Below, one piece after another: positions 26,823 to 36,278 of a stretch of DNA of 64,000 nucleotides; within the stretch, counting starts at the first letter, position 1, and each line of letters opens with the position of its first letter. A program made the position numbers and the translations under genes. The DNA is taken from positions 1,002,833 to 1,066,832 of the forward strand of contig NZ_KB890762.1 of assembly GCF_000373265.1 (NCBI RefSeq), given 5' to 3'. The notes under the pieces are model-generated. The model worked only from the letters and a program-made list of their open reading frames with translations. It made no database searches and was not told the DNA's origin. Source of the DNA: Pontibacter roseus DSM 17521 (GTDB lineage Bacteria > Bacteroidota > Bacteroidia > Cytophagales > Hymenobacteraceae).

Positions 26823-26830
26823 CAAATATA
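26823..26830 (-). promoter_or_regulatory. -7 element of the small RNA promoter
   Basis: Minus-strand TATATTTG matches TAnnTTTG exactly, with a TTG 15 bp further upstream. Confidence 0.6.
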
Positions 26831-26999
26831 CAAAGTTTTTATTTACAAGTATATTTTCAGGATAGTTATTCTTGCCTACCTGCACCAGTTAGAAGGTGTT
26901 TTCACTCCTTGTTATACGACTGAGGGGATAAAAAGTAGGCAGTCAGATTTTCGGTAGCGCTGACATTTCAATGGCCCCTACCACACAAGGTATAGCCGT

Positions 27000-27950
27000 C
27001 TATCCCAGTCTTCCTGTCTCCTTCAACCTGGCTATCTTCTCTACGAGCACTTGGTTTATTTGCACGTAAGACTCGTGCGTCCAACCGGCGATATGCGGGG
27101 TGAGGACGACATTCTCGGAGTTGGCCAGGTAGTTGAAACTTTGGAGCTGCTGTTCTGTCAAGGTATGGAGCTTCTCATTTTCCAGCACGTCCAATGCCGC
27201 CCCTTTCACGGTTCCGGCCCTCAGGTGGTGCACCAGCGCCGCCTGGTCCACCACCTCGCCGCGCGATGTGTTCATGAACCAGATGCGCTTCTGGAAGGCC
27301 TGAAAGAAAGCATCGTTAGCGAAGGTCCGGTTCTCCGGTATGTAAGGTATGTGCAGACTCACAATATCGGCCTGGCGCTGCAGTTCCTCCAGCGAAACGG
27401 CTTCTGCTGGGCTTGTTATTTTCTCGGGGACGTAGCGGTCGTAGGCGATGATGCGGCCCCCGAAGCCACTCAGCACACGCGCCAGACTCTGCCCCATGTT
27501 GCCATACCCGATGATGCCCACGGTCTTGCCGCTTATCTCCTCCCCCCGGTTCTCTTCGCGCTGCCATACCTTATTGCGTACCTGTCGGTCGCCCCGGCTG
27601 ATGTTGCGCAGCAGGCTCAGCAGCATACCTAGCGCGTGCTCTCCTACCGCCTGCCGGTTTCCCTCATTGGCACCCAGCAAGGCAATTCCGCGCGCCTGCA
27701 GCGCCTCCGCATCAATGTTGTCGACGCCTGCCCCGGCCCTCGCCACGAACTTAAGCCTGTCTGCCAGCCGAATGGTATCGGCGGTGATGCGCATCTTGCT
27801 CCGCACAATCAGCCCATCGAAGCCCACCAGCGCCTCGCATACCTCCGCAGGTTTTATATCTGGTTTGTACTCCGCCTCCATACCTATACCTTCCAGCATC
27901 GGGAACAGGCTAGGGTGGATTTCATCAATGATGAGTATGCGTACAGGCAT
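27000..27950 (-). CDS. D-2-hydroxyacid dehydrogenase (phosphoglycerate dehydrogenase-like)
   Basis: NAD-dependent oxidoreductase of the SerA/D-isomer family. The start is Met at 27950 (MPVRILIIDEIHP); a longer frame to 28004 runs into the promoter. The 316-residue product has the Rossmann motif VGIIGYGNMG, the substrate Arg in NTSRGEVVDQ, the Glu in the acidic region and the catalytic His in TPHIAGWT. It lacks the C-terminal ACT domain of full-length SerA. No serB or serC is adjacent, so the substrate is uncertain. Confidence 0.88.
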   Translation of the reverse strand: MPVRILIIDEIHPSLFPMLEGIGMEAEYKPDIKPAEVCEALVGFDGLIVRSKMRITADTIRLADRLKFVARAGAGVDNIDAEALQARGIALLGANEGNRQAVGEHALGMLLSLLRNISRGDRQVRNKVWQREENRGEEISGKTVGIIGYGNMGQSLARVLSGFGGRIIAYDRYVPEKITSPAEAVSLEELQRQADIVSLHIPYIPENRTFANDAFFQAFQKRIWFMNTSRGEVVDQAALVHHLRAGTVKGAALDVLENEKLHTLTEQQLQSFNYLANSENVVLTPHIAGWTHESYVQINQVLVEKIARLKETGRLG

Positions 27951-27973
27951 AAGGATTACGCTTTGGTGGAAGA

Positions 27974-27981
27974 CAAATTTA
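27974..27981 (-). promoter_or_regulatory. -7 element of the hydroxyacid dehydrogenase promoter
   Basis: Minus-strand TAAATTTG, 24 bp before the ATG at 27950. Confidence 0.55.
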
Positions 27982-28058
27982 AAGAAACAGGCGATTGGGT
28001 GCACTCTGTTATGATCTCAGCGCTGTAGTAGTGGTTGTGAAGTAGCTATTGCTACTCC

Positions 28059-29411
28059 CTACAGCTCATAGAGCATGTGCGCCACGCCAAAGTAAATGGC
28101 CAGCCCCAATAAATCGTTGGCGGTGGTGATAAAGGGGCCGGCGGCTACGGCAGGGTTTATGCCGAACTTGTCCAGCACCATCGGGGTCAGCGTACCCATC
28201 AGCGAGGCCAGCATGACCACCGAAAACAGGGCCACCGACACCACCAGCGACAACTTGAAATCCTGGCGGAACAGATAGGTGAAGCCAAACACGAGCGCCG
28301 ATATGATGAGCGCGTTCAGCAAGGCCACCATGATGAGCTTGAAAATACGCTGGGCGAAGTTCTCGAAAATCACCGCGTTAGATGACAAGGTTTGGATGAT
28401 GATAGACGAGGACTGTATGCCTACGTTTCCGCCCGTGGCCGTAATCAGCGGCACGAACAGGGCAAGTGCCGGAAGAATGGCGATATCCGCCTCAAAGAAG
28501 CCCATGAACTGGGCAGCCAGCAGACCGCCCACCATCCCGATAATCAGCCAGGGTATACGGGAGCGCGAAATCCGGAACACGCTATCGTCTTCCTCCACGT
28601 TCTCAGTGATACCCGTCATGAGCTGCCGGCTGAGTTCGGCCTGCTCCTGCATCACGTCAATCACGTCGTCAATGGTGATGCGGCCCAGCAGCCTGCCCTG
28701 AATGTTCACCACAGGTATAGCTTCCAGGTCGTACTTCTGCATCACGCTCACCACCTCGTTCTCGTCCCGGAAAGACTCAATAGATATGACGTCCGGGTTG
28801 TAGATGTCCTTCACCAGTTTGTCATCTTTAGAAAGCAGCAGGGCCTTTATACTTAGGCGTCCCACCAGGATGTCGCGGTTGTCCACCACATACACGGTAT
28901 AGATGCGCTCCACATCTTCGGCCTGCCGGCGAATCTCCTCAATGCACTGCCGCACCCGCCAGTTGATGTTCACCTTGATGAGCTCCTTCGCCATCAGACC
29001 ACCCGCGCAGTCTTCTTCGTAGTGCAGCAGGTCCAGGATGTCCTCAGCCTTCTCCTCGTTGTCGAGCAGGGCGATAACCTCCTCGCGGCGCTGCACATTC
29101 TGCTCGTTCAGGATGTCCACCGCGTCATCCGAGTCCATCAGGTTGACGTAGCGGGCTATCTCCTGGCTGGTGAAATACTGCAGGAAATCAGTGCGGATGT
29201 CGTAGTCTAGGTCGCTGAGTATCTCGGCCCCTACCTCCGGTGGCAGCAGGTCCAGCACGTACTTCGACTCATTCGTGTCCAGCTCATACAGCACAGTGGT
29301 GATGTCAGCCGGATACATGTCCGACATCGTCTCCAGTATGAACGACCTGTCATCGCGTGCTATCGCCTCTTCAACCTGGTCAATGTAGTCGCGTGTGATT
29401 TCTACCTGCAT
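28059..29411 (-). CDS. mgtE: magnesium transporter MgtE
   Basis: Mg2+-gated channel. The 450-residue product shows the MgtE order: an N-terminal superhelical domain (residues 1-130), two CBS domains (about 130-255, with TVYVVDNRDILVGRLSIKALLL and AIPVVNIQGRLLGRITIDDVID), a plug helix, and five C-terminal membrane segments with the pore motif TATGGNVGIQSSS and MLASLMGTLTPMVL. It lies 3 bp after rsmA, so the two are co-transcribed. Confidence 0.95.
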   Translation of the reverse strand: MQVEITRDYIDQVEEAIARDDRSFILETMSDMYPADITTVLYELDTNESKYVLDLLPPEVGAEILSDLDYDIRTDFLQYFTSQEIARYVNLMDSDDAVDILNEQNVQRREEVIALLDNEEKAEDILDLLHYEEDCAGGLMAKELIKVNINWRVRQCIEEIRRQAEDVERIYTVYVVDNRDILVGRLSIKALLLSKDDKLVKDIYNPDVISIESFRDENEVVSVMQKYDLEAIPVVNIQGRLLGRITIDDVIDVMQEQAELSRQLMTGITENVEEDDSVFRISRSRIPWLIIGMVGGLLAAQFMGFFEADIAILPALALFVPLITATGGNVGIQSSSIIIQTLSSNAVIFENFAQRIFKLIMVALLNALIISALVFGFTYLFRQDFKLSLVVSVALFSVVMLASLMGTLTPMVLDKFGINPAVAAGPFITTANDLLGLAIYFGVAHMLYEL

Positions 29412-29414
29412 GGC

Positions 29415-30194
29415 TTACATGTTCTGCTCTATGAGTTGGGTCAATTGAATGAAATCCTCTACCGACAGCTGCTCCGCCCTTTTGTCGAACACGGGCAGCG
29501 CCGCCACCTCGGGTGGCAAGTTGTACGTCTTGAGGCAGTTACGGAGCGTTTTGCGCCTGGTTCCGAAACTCAGCTTCACCACGCTGAAAAACAGCTTCTC
29601 ATCACAGGGCAGGCTCTCGCGCCCGTTGCGCACCAAGCTGATGACGCCCGACTTGACTTTGGGCGGCGGATGGAACACGTGCTCGTGCACCGTAAATTTG
29701 TAGTCGATGGTATAGAAGGTCTGCAGCAGCACGCTCAGGATGCCGTATACCTTGGAGCCCGGAGGTGCCGCCAGTCGCTCAGCCACCTCCTTCTGAATCA
29801 TGCAGACCACTTCGGGCACTACGTCGCGATGCTCAAGCACCTTAAAGAATATCTGGCTGGAGATGTTGTAAGGGAAGTTGCCGATGACGGCGAACTTGCC
29901 TGGGAACAGCTGGCTCAAATCGGTCTTCAGGAAGTCGGCCGAGATGATGCGGTCCTGCAAAGCCGGGAAGTGCTCCTTGAGGTAAGCGATGGATTCGCGG
30001 TCGATGTCCACCACGGTGGTCCGGTATTCCTTATGCTGCAGCAGGTACTGCGTGAGCACGCCCATACCGGGACCTATTTCCAGCACATCGGGCACCCCGC
30101 CGGGCAGGGTCAGCTGCTCCACAATCTTGCGGGCTATGTTCTGGTCTACCAGGAAGTGCTGGCCCAGGTGCTTCTTTGGACTTACTTTGCTCAC
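29415..30194 (-). CDS. rsmA: 16S rRNA dimethyladenosine transferase RsmA/KsgA
   Basis: Dimethylates two adjacent adenines near the 3' end of 16S rRNA using S-adenosylmethionine. The 259-residue product has PKKHLGQHFLVDQNI at the N-terminus, the SAM-binding VLEIGPGMGVLTQYLL, and catalytic motif IV NFPY (IGNFPYNISSQIFFK). It diverges from pepA and precedes mgtE. Loss of this enzyme gives kasugamycin resistance in known cases; the gene looks intact. Confidence 0.95.
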   Translation of the reverse strand: MSKVSPKKHLGQHFLVDQNIARKIVEQLTLPGGVPDVLEIGPGMGVLTQYLLQHKEYRTTVVDIDRESIAYLKEHFPALQDRIISADFLKTDLSQLFPGKFAVIGNFPYNISSQIFFKVLEHRDVVPEVVCMIQKEVAERLAAPPGSKVYGILSVLLQTFYTIDYKFTVHEHVFHPPPKVKSGVISLVRNGRESLPCDEKLFFSVVKLSFGTRRKTLRNCLKTYNLPPEVAALPVFDKRAEQLSVEDFIQLTQLIEQNM

Positions 30195-30353
30195 GTTGTG
30201 CTCTTTATGAACCCGCCGGAAATTATACTTTTCCGCCGAATACCGTTATACCTTAATGTATATGCGTGCTGCAGGGGCTATATGGGGCCCAGTCGCTTTT
30301 TCGCATTGAACTATATACTTACTATATTGCGCACTCAAAGATACGAACGACAA

Positions 30354-31787
30354 ATGCCAACACAACTCAAATACAATACATCGGTAGGTAAAAATACAGA
30401 CGTTGCCCTGATTGTGCGGGCGGACCAGGCAGGCTCCCTGTCAGAACTGAATGCCGACGAGGCGGCTTATGTGCAGCGGCAGCTGGAGGCGGAGGCGAAG
30501 ATCATCACGCTGAACCGCTACACGCAGCGTCTATACCTGGTCGTAACCAAGGATGCTAAGACCGAAAACGCTGCTAAAGAGGCGATGCGCCAGTCTGGCT
30601 ATACCTTGCTCAAGCAACTCAAGACTGATAAGGTGGAAGAGCTGGCCATCCAGGACCTCACCAACAGCAACTTCAGCCCCTATCTGGCCGAAGGCCTCTA
30701 CCTAAGCAACTACCAATTCCAGAAATACAAGACCAGAAACAGCAAACCGAGCCCACTGCAGACCATCGTGCTCACAGATGAGAACCTGTCGGAGTTCGAT
30801 GTGCTGGAGCTGCAGAACGTGCTGGATGCTGTAACCATCACCCGCGACCTAGTGAACGAACCGAACAGCCACCAATCCGCCTCTCAGTTCAGTGAGCAGC
30901 TGGTGGAGTTGGGTGAAAGCGCCGGCTTCACGACCCAGGTGTTCGACGAACTGCAGATACAGTCGCTGAAGATGGGCGGCCTGCTGGCCGTGAACCAAGG
31001 CAGCGAGGAGCCGCCTACCTTTAATATATTGGAGTGGAAACCAGAAGGCGCCACCAACCAGAAGCCCTATGTGCTAGTGGGCAAAGGCGTTGTGTACGAT
31101 ACCGGCGGCCTTAGCCTGAAGCCAACGCCGCAGTCCATGGACTACATGAAGTCGGACATGGCCGGTGCCGCCGCTGTGGCCGGCGTGTTGTATGCCCTGG
31201 CGAAGAACAACATACAGCTGCACGTCATCGCGCTTATACCTGCCACTGACAACCGTCCGGGCGGCAAGGCTTACGCTCCTGGCGACGTGCTGACCATGCA
31301 CAATGGCATGACCGTGGAGGTACTCAACACCGATGCCGAAGGCCGCCTGATTCTGGCCGACGCCCTAAGCTTTGCGCAAAAGTATAAGCCAGAGTTAGTA
31401 ATTGACATGGCCACTCTGACAGGAGCCGCGGCACGCGCCATCGGAAAAGAAGGCCTGGTGGCCATGAGCAACGCCGGCGATGACGTAATGGCCGCCTTGA
31501 AAAGGGCCGGCGAGGAAGAGCACGAACGCATCGTGGAGTTTCCGCTGTGGGACGAGTACAAGAAGCACATCGAATCCGACATCGCGGACATCAAGAACCT
31601 GGGCGGTGCCGAGGCGGGCGCCATCTCCGCTGGCGTATTCTTAGAATACTTCACCGATTACCCGTGGGTGCACTTCGATATCGCCGGCACGGCCTACCTG
31701 CTGGGCGAAGACTCCTACCGAGGCAAGCTGGCCACCGGCTCCGGCGTGCGCCTCATTTACAACTACCTTAGCTCTTTGGCTAACTAA
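30354..31787 (+). CDS. pepA: M17 leucyl aminopeptidase
   Basis: Two-metal aminopeptidase that removes N-terminal residues from peptides. Translation is assigned to ATG 30354 (MPTQLKYNTS); the frame is open back to 29436 but that part lies antisense to rsmA and is spurious. The 477-residue product has a variable N-terminal domain and the catalytic domain with VGKGVVYDTGG, SDMAGAAAVAG, and the family signature NTDAEGRLILADAL. It starts the long plus-strand run toward fabH, with 6 bp to pdxA. Confidence 0.92.
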   Translation: MPTQLKYNTSVGKNTDVALIVRADQAGSLSELNADEAAYVQRQLEAEAKIITLNRYTQRLYLVVTKDAKTENAAKEAMRQSGYTLLKQLKTDKVEELAIQDLTNSNFSPYLAEGLYLSNYQFQKYKTRNSKPSPLQTIVLTDENLSEFDVLELQNVLDAVTITRDLVNEPNSHQSASQFSEQLVELGESAGFTTQVFDELQIQSLKMGGLLAVNQGSEEPPTFNILEWKPEGATNQKPYVLVGKGVVYDTGGLSLKPTPQSMDYMKSDMAGAAAVAGVLYALAKNNIQLHVIALIPATDNRPGGKAYAPGDVLTMHNGMTVEVLNTDAEGRLILADALSFAQKYKPELVIDMATLTGAAARAIGKEGLVAMSNAGDDVMAALKRAGEEEHERIVEFPLWDEYKKHIESDIADIKNLGGAEAGAISAGVFLEYFTDYPWVHFDIAGTAYLLGEDSYRGKLATGSGVRLIYNYLSSLAN

Positions 31788-31793
31788 GAACCA

Positions 31794-32819
31794 ATGGACA
31801 ACAGATACAAAGCAAAACTAGGTATAAGCATAGGCGACACCAACGGCATCGGGCCCGAGATCATCGTCAAGACATTATCAGACCAACGCATCCTCAACTT
31901 CTGCACGCCTGTCATCTACGCGTCTGCCGGAGTCATCAACAAAGTACGCAAAGCCCTGAGCGCCGAACACTTCCACTACCAGCAGGTGCCCACGGCCCTG
32001 GACCTGGTGCCGAAAAAGGTGAACCTGATTAACTGCTGGGAGGAAGATATCGAGATAGAGCCAGGTATACCCAAGCCCGAATCGGGCAAAGCGTCACTGG
32101 ATTCCCTGCTGGCCGCCTGCAGAGACTTGAAAGCTGGTATGCTGGATGGTCTAGTGACCGCCCCGATTGACAAGGACAACATCCAGGCGGAGGAGTTCAA
32201 GTTTCCAGGCCATACCGAGTTTCTCACCTCCTACTTCGATGCACCTGAAAGCCTGATGCTGCTCGTGAGCGACACCCTTCGCGTGGCTACCGTAACTGGT
32301 CACATACCTGTCAAGGACGTGGCGAGCAGACTCAACTTCGACCTCATCATCCGCAAAATCACCATCCTGCAGGAGTCGCTGCGCAAGGATTTTGGTATAC
32401 TCAAGCCTCGCATCGCGGTCTTGGGCCTTAACCCGCACGCCGGGGAAAAGGGCCTGCTGGGCAACGAGGAGACTGACATCATTCGTCCGGCCGTGCTGCA
32501 CCTGAAGGAGAAAGGCCACCTGGTGTTCGGCCCCTACCCGGCCGACGGCTTCTTCGGCATGCGCCAGTACACGCAGTTCGACGCCGTGCTGTCCATGTAC
32601 CACGACCAGGGCCTTATCCCGTTCAAGACGCTGGCGATGGAGAGCGGCGTGAACTATACGGCGGGGCTGCCCATTGTGCGCACCTCCCCTGACCACGGCA
32701 CCGCCTATGACATAGCCGGCAAACACGTGGCGGATGAAACCTCTTTCCGGGAGGCGTTGTTCCTTGCCTGCGACATCATAAAGAAGCGCCAGGCAGAACA
32801 AAAGGCTGTTCTTAAATAA
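31794..32819 (+). CDS. pdxA: 4-hydroxythreonine-4-phosphate dehydrogenase PdxA
   Basis: NAD-dependent step of pyridoxal phosphate synthesis (DXP-dependent route). The 341-residue product begins with SIGDTNGIGPEIIVKTL, contains LVTAPIDKDNI and FPGHTEFL with metal-binding His, and ALNPHAGE-type motif as GLNPHAGEKG, then MYHDQGLIPFK and VRTSPDHGTAYDIAG. It follows pepA after 6 bp. The next operon has its own promoter. Confidence 0.95.
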   Translation: MDNRYKAKLGISIGDTNGIGPEIIVKTLSDQRILNFCTPVIYASAGVINKVRKALSAEHFHYQQVPTALDLVPKKVNLINCWEEDIEIEPGIPKPESGKASLDSLLAACRDLKAGMLDGLVTAPIDKDNIQAEEFKFPGHTEFLTSYFDAPESLMLLVSDTLRVATVTGHIPVKDVASRLNFDLIIRKITILQESLRKDFGILKPRIAVLGLNPHAGEKGLLGNEETDIIRPAVLHLKEKGHLVFGPYPADGFFGMRQYTQFDAVLSMYHDQGLIPFKTLAMESGVNYTAGLPIVRTSPDHGTAYDIAGKHVADETSFREALFLACDIIKKRQAEQKAVLK

Positions 32820-32850
32820 GGCAGCTATTTTATTTGTCAGAATAATGTTC

Positions 32851-32858
32851 TAATTTTG
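32851..32858 (+). promoter_or_regulatory. -7 element for yceD-rpmF-plsX
   Basis: TAATTTTG fits TAnnTTTG, 24 bp before the GTG start of the DUF177 gene, with TTTG about 14 bp further upstream. Confidence 0.6.
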
Positions 32859-32881
32859 CATCTTGCAATAAAAAAACGGTA

Positions 32882-33424
32882 GTGAAGAAGCTTAGAGACT
32901 ACGAAATCGGCATCGACAAACTCAGCAACAAAAAGCATGCGTACGAGTTTGAGATGGACGATTCATTCTTTGCTTTGTTTGAGCAGGAGATAATACTGGG
33001 GGGAAAGCTTCTGGCGAAAGTGGAGCTCGACAAGACTGAATCGCTGCTGACGCTGCATTTTGACATCAAAGGGCATGTGCGCCTCACCTGTGACCGCAGT
33101 CTGGAGGAGTTTGACCAGCCGGTGGACGTGGAGGAGACCATGCGCATCAAGTATGGCCCGGAGAATGCAGAGCTGGACGATGACATGTGGCAGATCACGC
33201 CTGACACACAAGTACTCAACGTGGCACAGCACCTATATGATTACGTAGGCCTGTCGCTCCCGATGAAAAAGTTGCACCCTCGCTTCCTGCAGGAAGCGGA
33301 CGAGGACAACGAACAGGATATCCTGATTTACTCCTCGCGCAAGTCAGGAGGCAGTGAAAGTGACGACGACGGCGATGACGATGATACCGACCCACGCTGG
33401 GATGCGCTCAAGAACCTGAACTAA
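32882..33424 (+). CDS. yceD: DUF177 / YceD family protein
   Basis: Small protein almost always encoded before rpmF, as here; in other bacteria it is linked to 23S rRNA accumulation. The 180-residue product starts at GTG. It has the family's beta-rich core with a CxR element (VRLTCDRSLEEFDQPV) and an acidic tail (SESDDDGDDDDTDPRW). Only one Cys of the usual pair is evident. The acidic C-terminus is long. Confidence 0.88.
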   Translation: MKKLRDYEIGIDKLSNKKHAYEFEMDDSFFALFEQEIILGGKLLAKVELDKTESLLTLHFDIKGHVRLTCDRSLEEFDQPVDVEETMRIKYGPENAELDDDMWQITPDTQVLNVAQHLYDYVGLSLPMKKLHPRFLQEADEDNEQDILIYSSRKSGGSESDDDGDDDDTDPRWDALKNLN

Positions 33425-33478
33425 CAAGCAGTAGAATTAAAAATTATTAAATAACAGCAAGTAAATCTTTAACTAAAA

Positions 33479-33676
33479 ATGGCACATCCTAAACGCAAGA
33501 TTTCGAAGACCAGAAGAGATAAGAGAAGAACTCACCAAAAACTTTCTGAGAAAGCTATCGCTATCTGCCCTACTACAGACACGCCTCACCTGTTCCACCA
33601 CGCGTACGTGGTAGAAGGCGACCTGTACCACAAAGGCAAGCTGGCTATCAAAAATTATACAACTAACGCTCAGTAA
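33479..33676 (+). CDS. rpmF: 50S ribosomal protein L32
   Basis: A 65-residue basic ribosomal protein beginning [20 protein letters not shown], with [15 protein letters not shown] in the second half. Only one Cys remains of the zinc-binding set found in some L32 proteins. It follows yceD by 54 bp and precedes plsX, the classic order. Confidence 0.95.
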   Translation: MAHPKRKISKTRRDKRRTHQKLSEKAIAICPTTDTPHLFHHAYVVEGDLYHKGKLAIKNYTTNAQ

Positions 33677-33727
33677 GCTTAGCCTGTACTCCGTTTCAGT
33701 TCTGTATAATTTAACTTCATCCAGTAC

Positions 33728-34669
33728 ATGAGAATCGCCCTGGACGCTATGGGCGGCGACTATGCACCTGAAGCAAATGTGAAGGGTGCCATGTTAGCCG
33801 CAGAGCAGCTCGAAGAAGATTATGAAATCCTGCTGATAGGCAAGGAAGACATTCTGACTCAGCTGCTGAAAGAGTATGGTTATGCGGGTTCTGGTATAAA
33901 AGTGGTTAACGCCACCCAGGTGATTGAGATGGGGGAACACCCCACCAAGGCACTTACCCAGAAACCGGACTCCAGCATCGCAGTTGGATATGGTTTGCTG
34001 AAGGCTGGAAAAGCACATGCTTTTTGCAGCACCGGCAACACCGGAGCCATGCTGGTAGGGGCCATGTTCAGCGTAAAAGCCGTGGAAGGCATCCTACGGC
34101 CATCCATCGGCGGACTGGTTCCTAAACTCAACGGAGGCTTCGGCATCATGCTGGACGTAGGCGCCAACGCTGACTGCAAGCCAGAGGTACTGGAGCAGTT
34201 CGGTGAGATTGGCTCCATCTACGCCAAGTACGTGCTGGAAATAGAGAACCCGAAAGTTGGTTTGATGAACCTTGGGGAAGAGGAAGGCAAGGGCACTGTG
34301 AACACACAGGCGGCCTACCAGCGCCTCAAGGTGAACCCGAACATCAACTTCATCGGCAACATCGAGGGACGCGATATGTTCAACGACAAGGCCGATGTGA
34401 TTGTGTGTGACGGCTATACCGGCAACATCATCCTCAAAATGGCGGAGTCTATCTATGACATCCTCCACGAGAAGAACATGCACGACCCGTTCTTCGATAA
34501 GTTCAACTACGAGGCAGTAGGCGGCAGCCCGATTTTGGGCATCAACGGCAATGCTGTAATAGGCCATGGCGTGTCCACCCCACTGGCGGTGTGCAACATG
34601 GTGCTGCAGGCCCAGAAGATGGTGGCCTCTAACCTTTCTGAACGCTTCAAGAAGAATATCAGCGCTTAG
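33728..34669 (+). CDS. plsX: phosphate acyltransferase PlsX
   Basis: Makes acyl-phosphate from acyl-ACP for phospholipid synthesis. The 313-residue protein begins [20 protein letters not shown] and contains [35 protein letters not shown], and [12 protein letters not shown]. It is followed by a hairpin terminator before fabH, so part of the transcription may stop here. Confidence 0.96.
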   Translation: MRIALDAMGGDYAPEANVKGAMLAAEQLEEDYEILLIGKEDILTQLLKEYGYAGSGIKVVNATQVIEMGEHPTKALTQKPDSSIAVGYGLLKAGKAHAFCSTGNTGAMLVGAMFSVKAVEGILRPSIGGLVPKLNGGFGIMLDVGANADCKPEVLEQFGEIGSIYAKYVLEIENPKVGLMNLGEEEGKGTVNTQAAYQRLKVNPNINFIGNIEGRDMFNDKADVIVCDGYTGNIILKMAESIYDILHEKNMHDPFFDKFNYEAVGGSPILGINGNAVIGHGVSTPLAVCNMVLQAQKMVASNLSERFKKNISA

Positions 34670-34700
34670 TGCACTGGCCCTAAGGGCAAAACTTATACTG

Positions 34701-34762
34701 CTTGGCATAAACTGCAACAGTTACTCTTTTTAAGGTACTGGCAGTTTGTGCCAAGTTTTTTG
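34701..34762 (+). terminator. terminator or attenuator between plsX and fabH
   Basis: 15-bp stem (one G-U pair; arms 34701-34715 and 34741-34755) with a long 25-nt loop, followed by TTTTTTG. Placed in the middle of a conserved operon, it may set the plsX to fabH ratio (inference). Confidence 0.75.
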
Positions 34763-34806
34763 TTATATTGCCGTCTTAAACTTCCAACACAAAAGACCCT
34801 TTCAAG

Positions 34807-35805
34807 ATGAGTAAAATTACTGCCGCTATAACTGGTGTGAGTGGCTATGTTCCCGATTACATCCTTACCAACCAGGAACTGGAGACCATGGTGGAGACGA
34901 ACGATGAGTGGATTCTCTCCCGTACCGGCATCAAAGAAAGGCGTATCCTGAAAGGCGAGGGCAAGGGCACATCTCACATCGCCGTGCCGGCAGTTCTGGA
35001 CTTACTCAAGAAAACGAATACCAAACCCGAAGAGGTAGAGTTGCTGATTTGCGCTACCACCACGCCTGACATGGTGTTTCCGGCCACAGCTAACCTGATA
35101 ACGGCTGAGGTAGGCGCTGTGAACGCATTCGGGTATGACTTGCAGGCAGCCTGCTCCGGATTTCTGTTCGCGGTGGCCACAGCTTCCAAGTTCATCGAAT
35201 CGGGCCAATACAAAAAAGTAATTGTAGTAGGTGCCGACAAAATGTCTTCTATCATCGACTATACCGACCGGGCCACCTGTATCATATTTGGCGACGGCGG
35301 CGGTGCCATCATGCTGGAGCCGAACACCGAAGGCTACGGCGTGCAGGATTCCGTGCTGAAGTCAGACGGCACAGGCGCACAGTTCCTGCATATGAAGGCC
35401 GGCGGCAGCCGCAAACCTGCCACTGTGGACACGGTACTGGCACGTGAGCACTTCGCCTACCAGGAAGGACAGCAGGTGTTCAAATTCGCTGTGAAAGGTA
35501 TGGCAGACGTATCGGCTGAGGTGATGGAGCGCAACAACCTGAGGTCTGAAGATGTGGCTTGGCTGGTACCGCACCAGGCAAACAAGCGCATTATTGACGC
35601 GACGGCCAACCGCATGGGTATAGGCAGCGACAAGGTGATGCTCAACATCCAGAAGTACGGCAACACCACCAGCGGCACCATTCCGCTTTGCCTGTGGGAG
35701 TATGAGAGCCAACTCAAGAAGGGCGACAACATCATATTGGCTGCCTTTGGCGGAGGATTCACTTGGGGTGCCATCTATATCAAGTGGGCTTATGACCCGA
35801 AATAA
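34807..35805 (+). CDS. fabH: 3-oxoacyl-ACP synthase III (FabH)
   Basis: Condenses an acyl-CoA primer with malonyl-ACP to start fatty-acid synthesis. The 332-residue protein has the Cys116-His256-Asn286 triad ([30 protein letters not shown]), and [14 protein letters not shown] near the N-terminus. It ends before a 26-bp-stem terminator, after which two reverse-strand genes interrupt the expected run to efp. Confidence 0.96.
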   Translation: MSKITAAITGVSGYVPDYILTNQELETMVETNDEWILSRTGIKERRILKGEGKGTSHIAVPAVLDLLKKTNTKPEEVELLICATTTPDMVFPATANLITAEVGAVNAFGYDLQAACSGFLFAVATASKFIESGQYKKVIVVGADKMSSIIDYTDRATCIIFGDGGGAIMLEPNTEGYGVQDSVLKSDGTGAQFLHMKAGGSRKPATVDTVLAREHFAYQEGQQVFKFAVKGMADVSAEVMERNNLRSEDVAWLVPHQANKRIIDATANRMGIGSDKVMLNIQKYGNTTSGTIPLCLWEYESQLKKGDNIILAAFGGGFTWGAIYIKWAYDPK

Positions 35806-35812
35806 TCACTTT

Positions 35813-35869
35813 ATACCTTCATAAACAGGAAAAGCGGCCCTAAGCCGCTTTTCCTGTTTATGAAGGTAT
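35813..35869. terminator. long bidirectional terminator after fabH
   Basis: Perfect 26-bp stem (arms 35813-35838 and 35844-35869) with a 5-nt loop CCTAA. Its outermost bases are ATACCT and AGGTAT, the dispersed motif in inverted orientation. It separates fabH from the convergent CZB-like gene. Confidence 0.9.
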
Positions 35870-35885
35870 GCATTACATGCTGCTG

Positions 35886-36278
35886 TCACACGACATCTGG
35901 TTTCAGCGCCAGCCTGCTCTCCACTTGGGTCAGGAGACTCTGGAACCTGTCAGAAAGCTTCTCTATGTCCTTCATGCCATTCTGGGCCTGGTCTATTTTG
36001 CCGTTCCGGTATAGCGAGAACAGCCCCAGCGCGTTGGACTGCAGCTCGTTGTGCGTCTTGAGCAGCGACGCCAATTCTGGCTCACGCCCATACCTGGCAC
36101 TTCCTACTGTGGCAAACCATTGGTTGATGGGTCCGGAATCGGAGAAGAACACTGCATCGAAAGAGCCTCCATACAACACAGAACGCACCTTCGATTTAAA
36201 CAGGATGTGTTTAATCCGGATTTGCTGGAAATCTACCTGCGCTGCGTTCATGCCTTTTCCCCCTTCATCGCTAATCAA
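35886..36278 (-). CDS. CZB-like sensor domain protein lacking the usual Cys
   Basis: A 130-residue helical protein resembling the chemoreceptor zinc-binding (CZB) fold: a first His in IRIKHILFKSKVRSVLYGG, a WF element (INQWFATVGSARYG) where the family has CxLGKWY, then a His in LLKTHNELQSNALGLF. The zinc-binding Cys is absent. The ATG overlaps the stop of the PAS gene (ATGA), so it is translated with it. A sensor role as partner of the PAS protein is inferred. Confidence 0.65.
   Translation of the reverse strand: MISDEGGKGMNAAQVDFQQIRIKHILFKSKVRSVLYGGSFDAVFFSDSGPINQWFATVGSARYGREPELASLLKTHNELQSNALGLFSLYRNGKIDQAQNGMKDIEKLSDRFQSLLTQVESRLALKPDVV

Noticed and set aside
26709-26957. Plus-strand ORF across the small-RNA locus
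   Set aside because: The structured RNA with promoter and terminator on the minus strand explains the region better; the peptide has no family features.
29436-30353. 306-codon N-terminal extension of pepA
   Set aside because: Lies antisense over rsmA; aminopeptidase similarity starts only near 30354.
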